A stretch of 5,873 nucleotides of DNA from Flavobacteriaceae bacterium (lineage in GTDB: Bacteria > Bacteroidota > Bacteroidia > Flavobacteriales > Flavobacteriaceae). Shown here in pieces: positions 5,488 through 5,873 of the stretch. Each line of letters begins with the position of its first letter. The stretch's first letter is position 1. The DNA lies in assembly GCA_019752245.1 (NCBI GenBank), contig JAIEMH010000055.1, positions 1 to 5,873 on the forward strand, read 5' to 3'. The position numbers and the translations under genes were made by a program. The notes beneath the pieces were generated by a model, which saw only the letters and a program-made list of their open reading frames with translations, did no database searches and was not told where the DNA came from.

Positions 5488-5873
5488 TTATGATGTTGTT
5501 TGTAATTTTTTCAAATGTAGTTTGTAGCTCATAAAAGCACATACTGATGCTACAACTAAACCAACTAATGCAATTGTTGCAATAGATTTAGGATTTGCAC
5601 CAGAGAAAGTTCCAGCTTCTATATGTGGTGTAATTGCCCAAAGTAAGAATGATAATACAGCAACAAGGATACTTAATTTAGTAACTAATTCTTTTTTCAT
5701 AAAGGCTACTACAACCATGATTAAAGATAGAGCCGCTAATATGATACCTACTTTTCCAGCATAATCTACTTTCCATTTTGGTGGTGTACTTTCGATAAGT
5801 TTAAGACTTTGTTGAATTTGAGGGTCTTCTAGCTTTGTTACATCAATTCCTTGTTTTTTTAATTCTTCAATCT
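5488..5873 (-). CDS. Membrane protein with three visible helices (N-terminus beyond window)
   Basis: The frame stays open from the stop at 5488 to the window edge, giving at least 127 residues. The methionine at 5718 is therefore internal. The visible protein begins with a charged helical stretch (IEELKKQGIDVTKLEDP) and a PPKWKVDYAGK segment. Three hydrophobic helices follow, at about 41-58, 66-82 and 97-115, and a basic tail KLHLKKL. The basic loop KKELVTK (59-65) and the basic tail would both be cytoplasmic by the positive-inside rule. That places the stretch before helix 1 outside, so the missing N-terminus should carry a signal peptide or another membrane helix. No family is recognised. 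It is the first visible gene of the minus-strand block, and the promoter of the block is probably upstream of it, outside the window. Confidence 0.75.
   Translation of the reverse strand, partial: IEELKKQGIDVTKLEDPQIQQSLKLIESTPPKWKVDYAGKVGIILAALSLIMVVVAFMKKELVTKLSILVAVLSFLLWAITPHIEAGTFSGANPKSIATIALVGLVVASVCAFMSYKLHLKKLQTTS

Noticed and set aside
5716..5718. ATG as the start of the rightmost membrane protein
   Set aside because: The frame continues upstream for 51 coding-like codons to the window edge and this codon lies inside the first membrane helix.

Overview
This window looks like a piece of a Flavobacteriaceae (Bacteroidota) chromosome, most likely Flavobacterium or a close relative. 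The evidence is the AT-rich sequence, A/T-rich leaders before start codons in place of strong Shine-Dalgarno sites, a TAnnTTTG-type -7 element, and a secreted protein ending in a type IX secretion (T9SS) type A sorting domain. I see no rRNA, tRNA, CRISPR array or intact insertion sequence.

Left part (1-1460, plus strand). The window opens inside a Nudix-like regulator of the NrtR/AraR type: the tail of a degenerate Nudix box followed by the family's winged-helix DNA-binding domain. A 210-base gap follows. It holds a 27-codon ORF of doubtful reality, an 11-bp imperfect inverted repeat that may be debris of a mobile element, and a putative -7 promoter element. Next is a complete DUF1826 protein. 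Its HxD...H...R residue pattern resembles the Fe(II)/2-oxoglutarate oxygenase signature, and this is the most testable functional idea in the window.

Junction (1461-2244). The strands converge here. A long GC-richer imperfect hairpin (1543-1590), REP-like in appearance, lies 8 bases past the stop of a minus-strand orphan gene (1599-2075). That orphan has no ATG start and no recognisable family. A clear terminator-like hairpin (2125-2162) then ends the large minus-strand block.

Right part (2245-5873, minus strand). Five codirectional genes are packed with gaps of 18 to 74 bases, and no promoter-like element is visible between them. In transcription order they encode a multi-helix membrane protein cut by the window edge, a 376-aa secreted protein of unknown family, an 88-aa two-helix membrane protein, a 262-aa secreted protein, and a T9SS-exported protein with a lectin/galactose-binding-like jelly-roll. 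Every product is predicted to be in the envelope or exported, so a shared cell-surface role is likely, but no enzyme motif shows what it is. A perfect 10-bp intercistronic hairpin precedes the 88-aa gene and may adjust expression inside the block.
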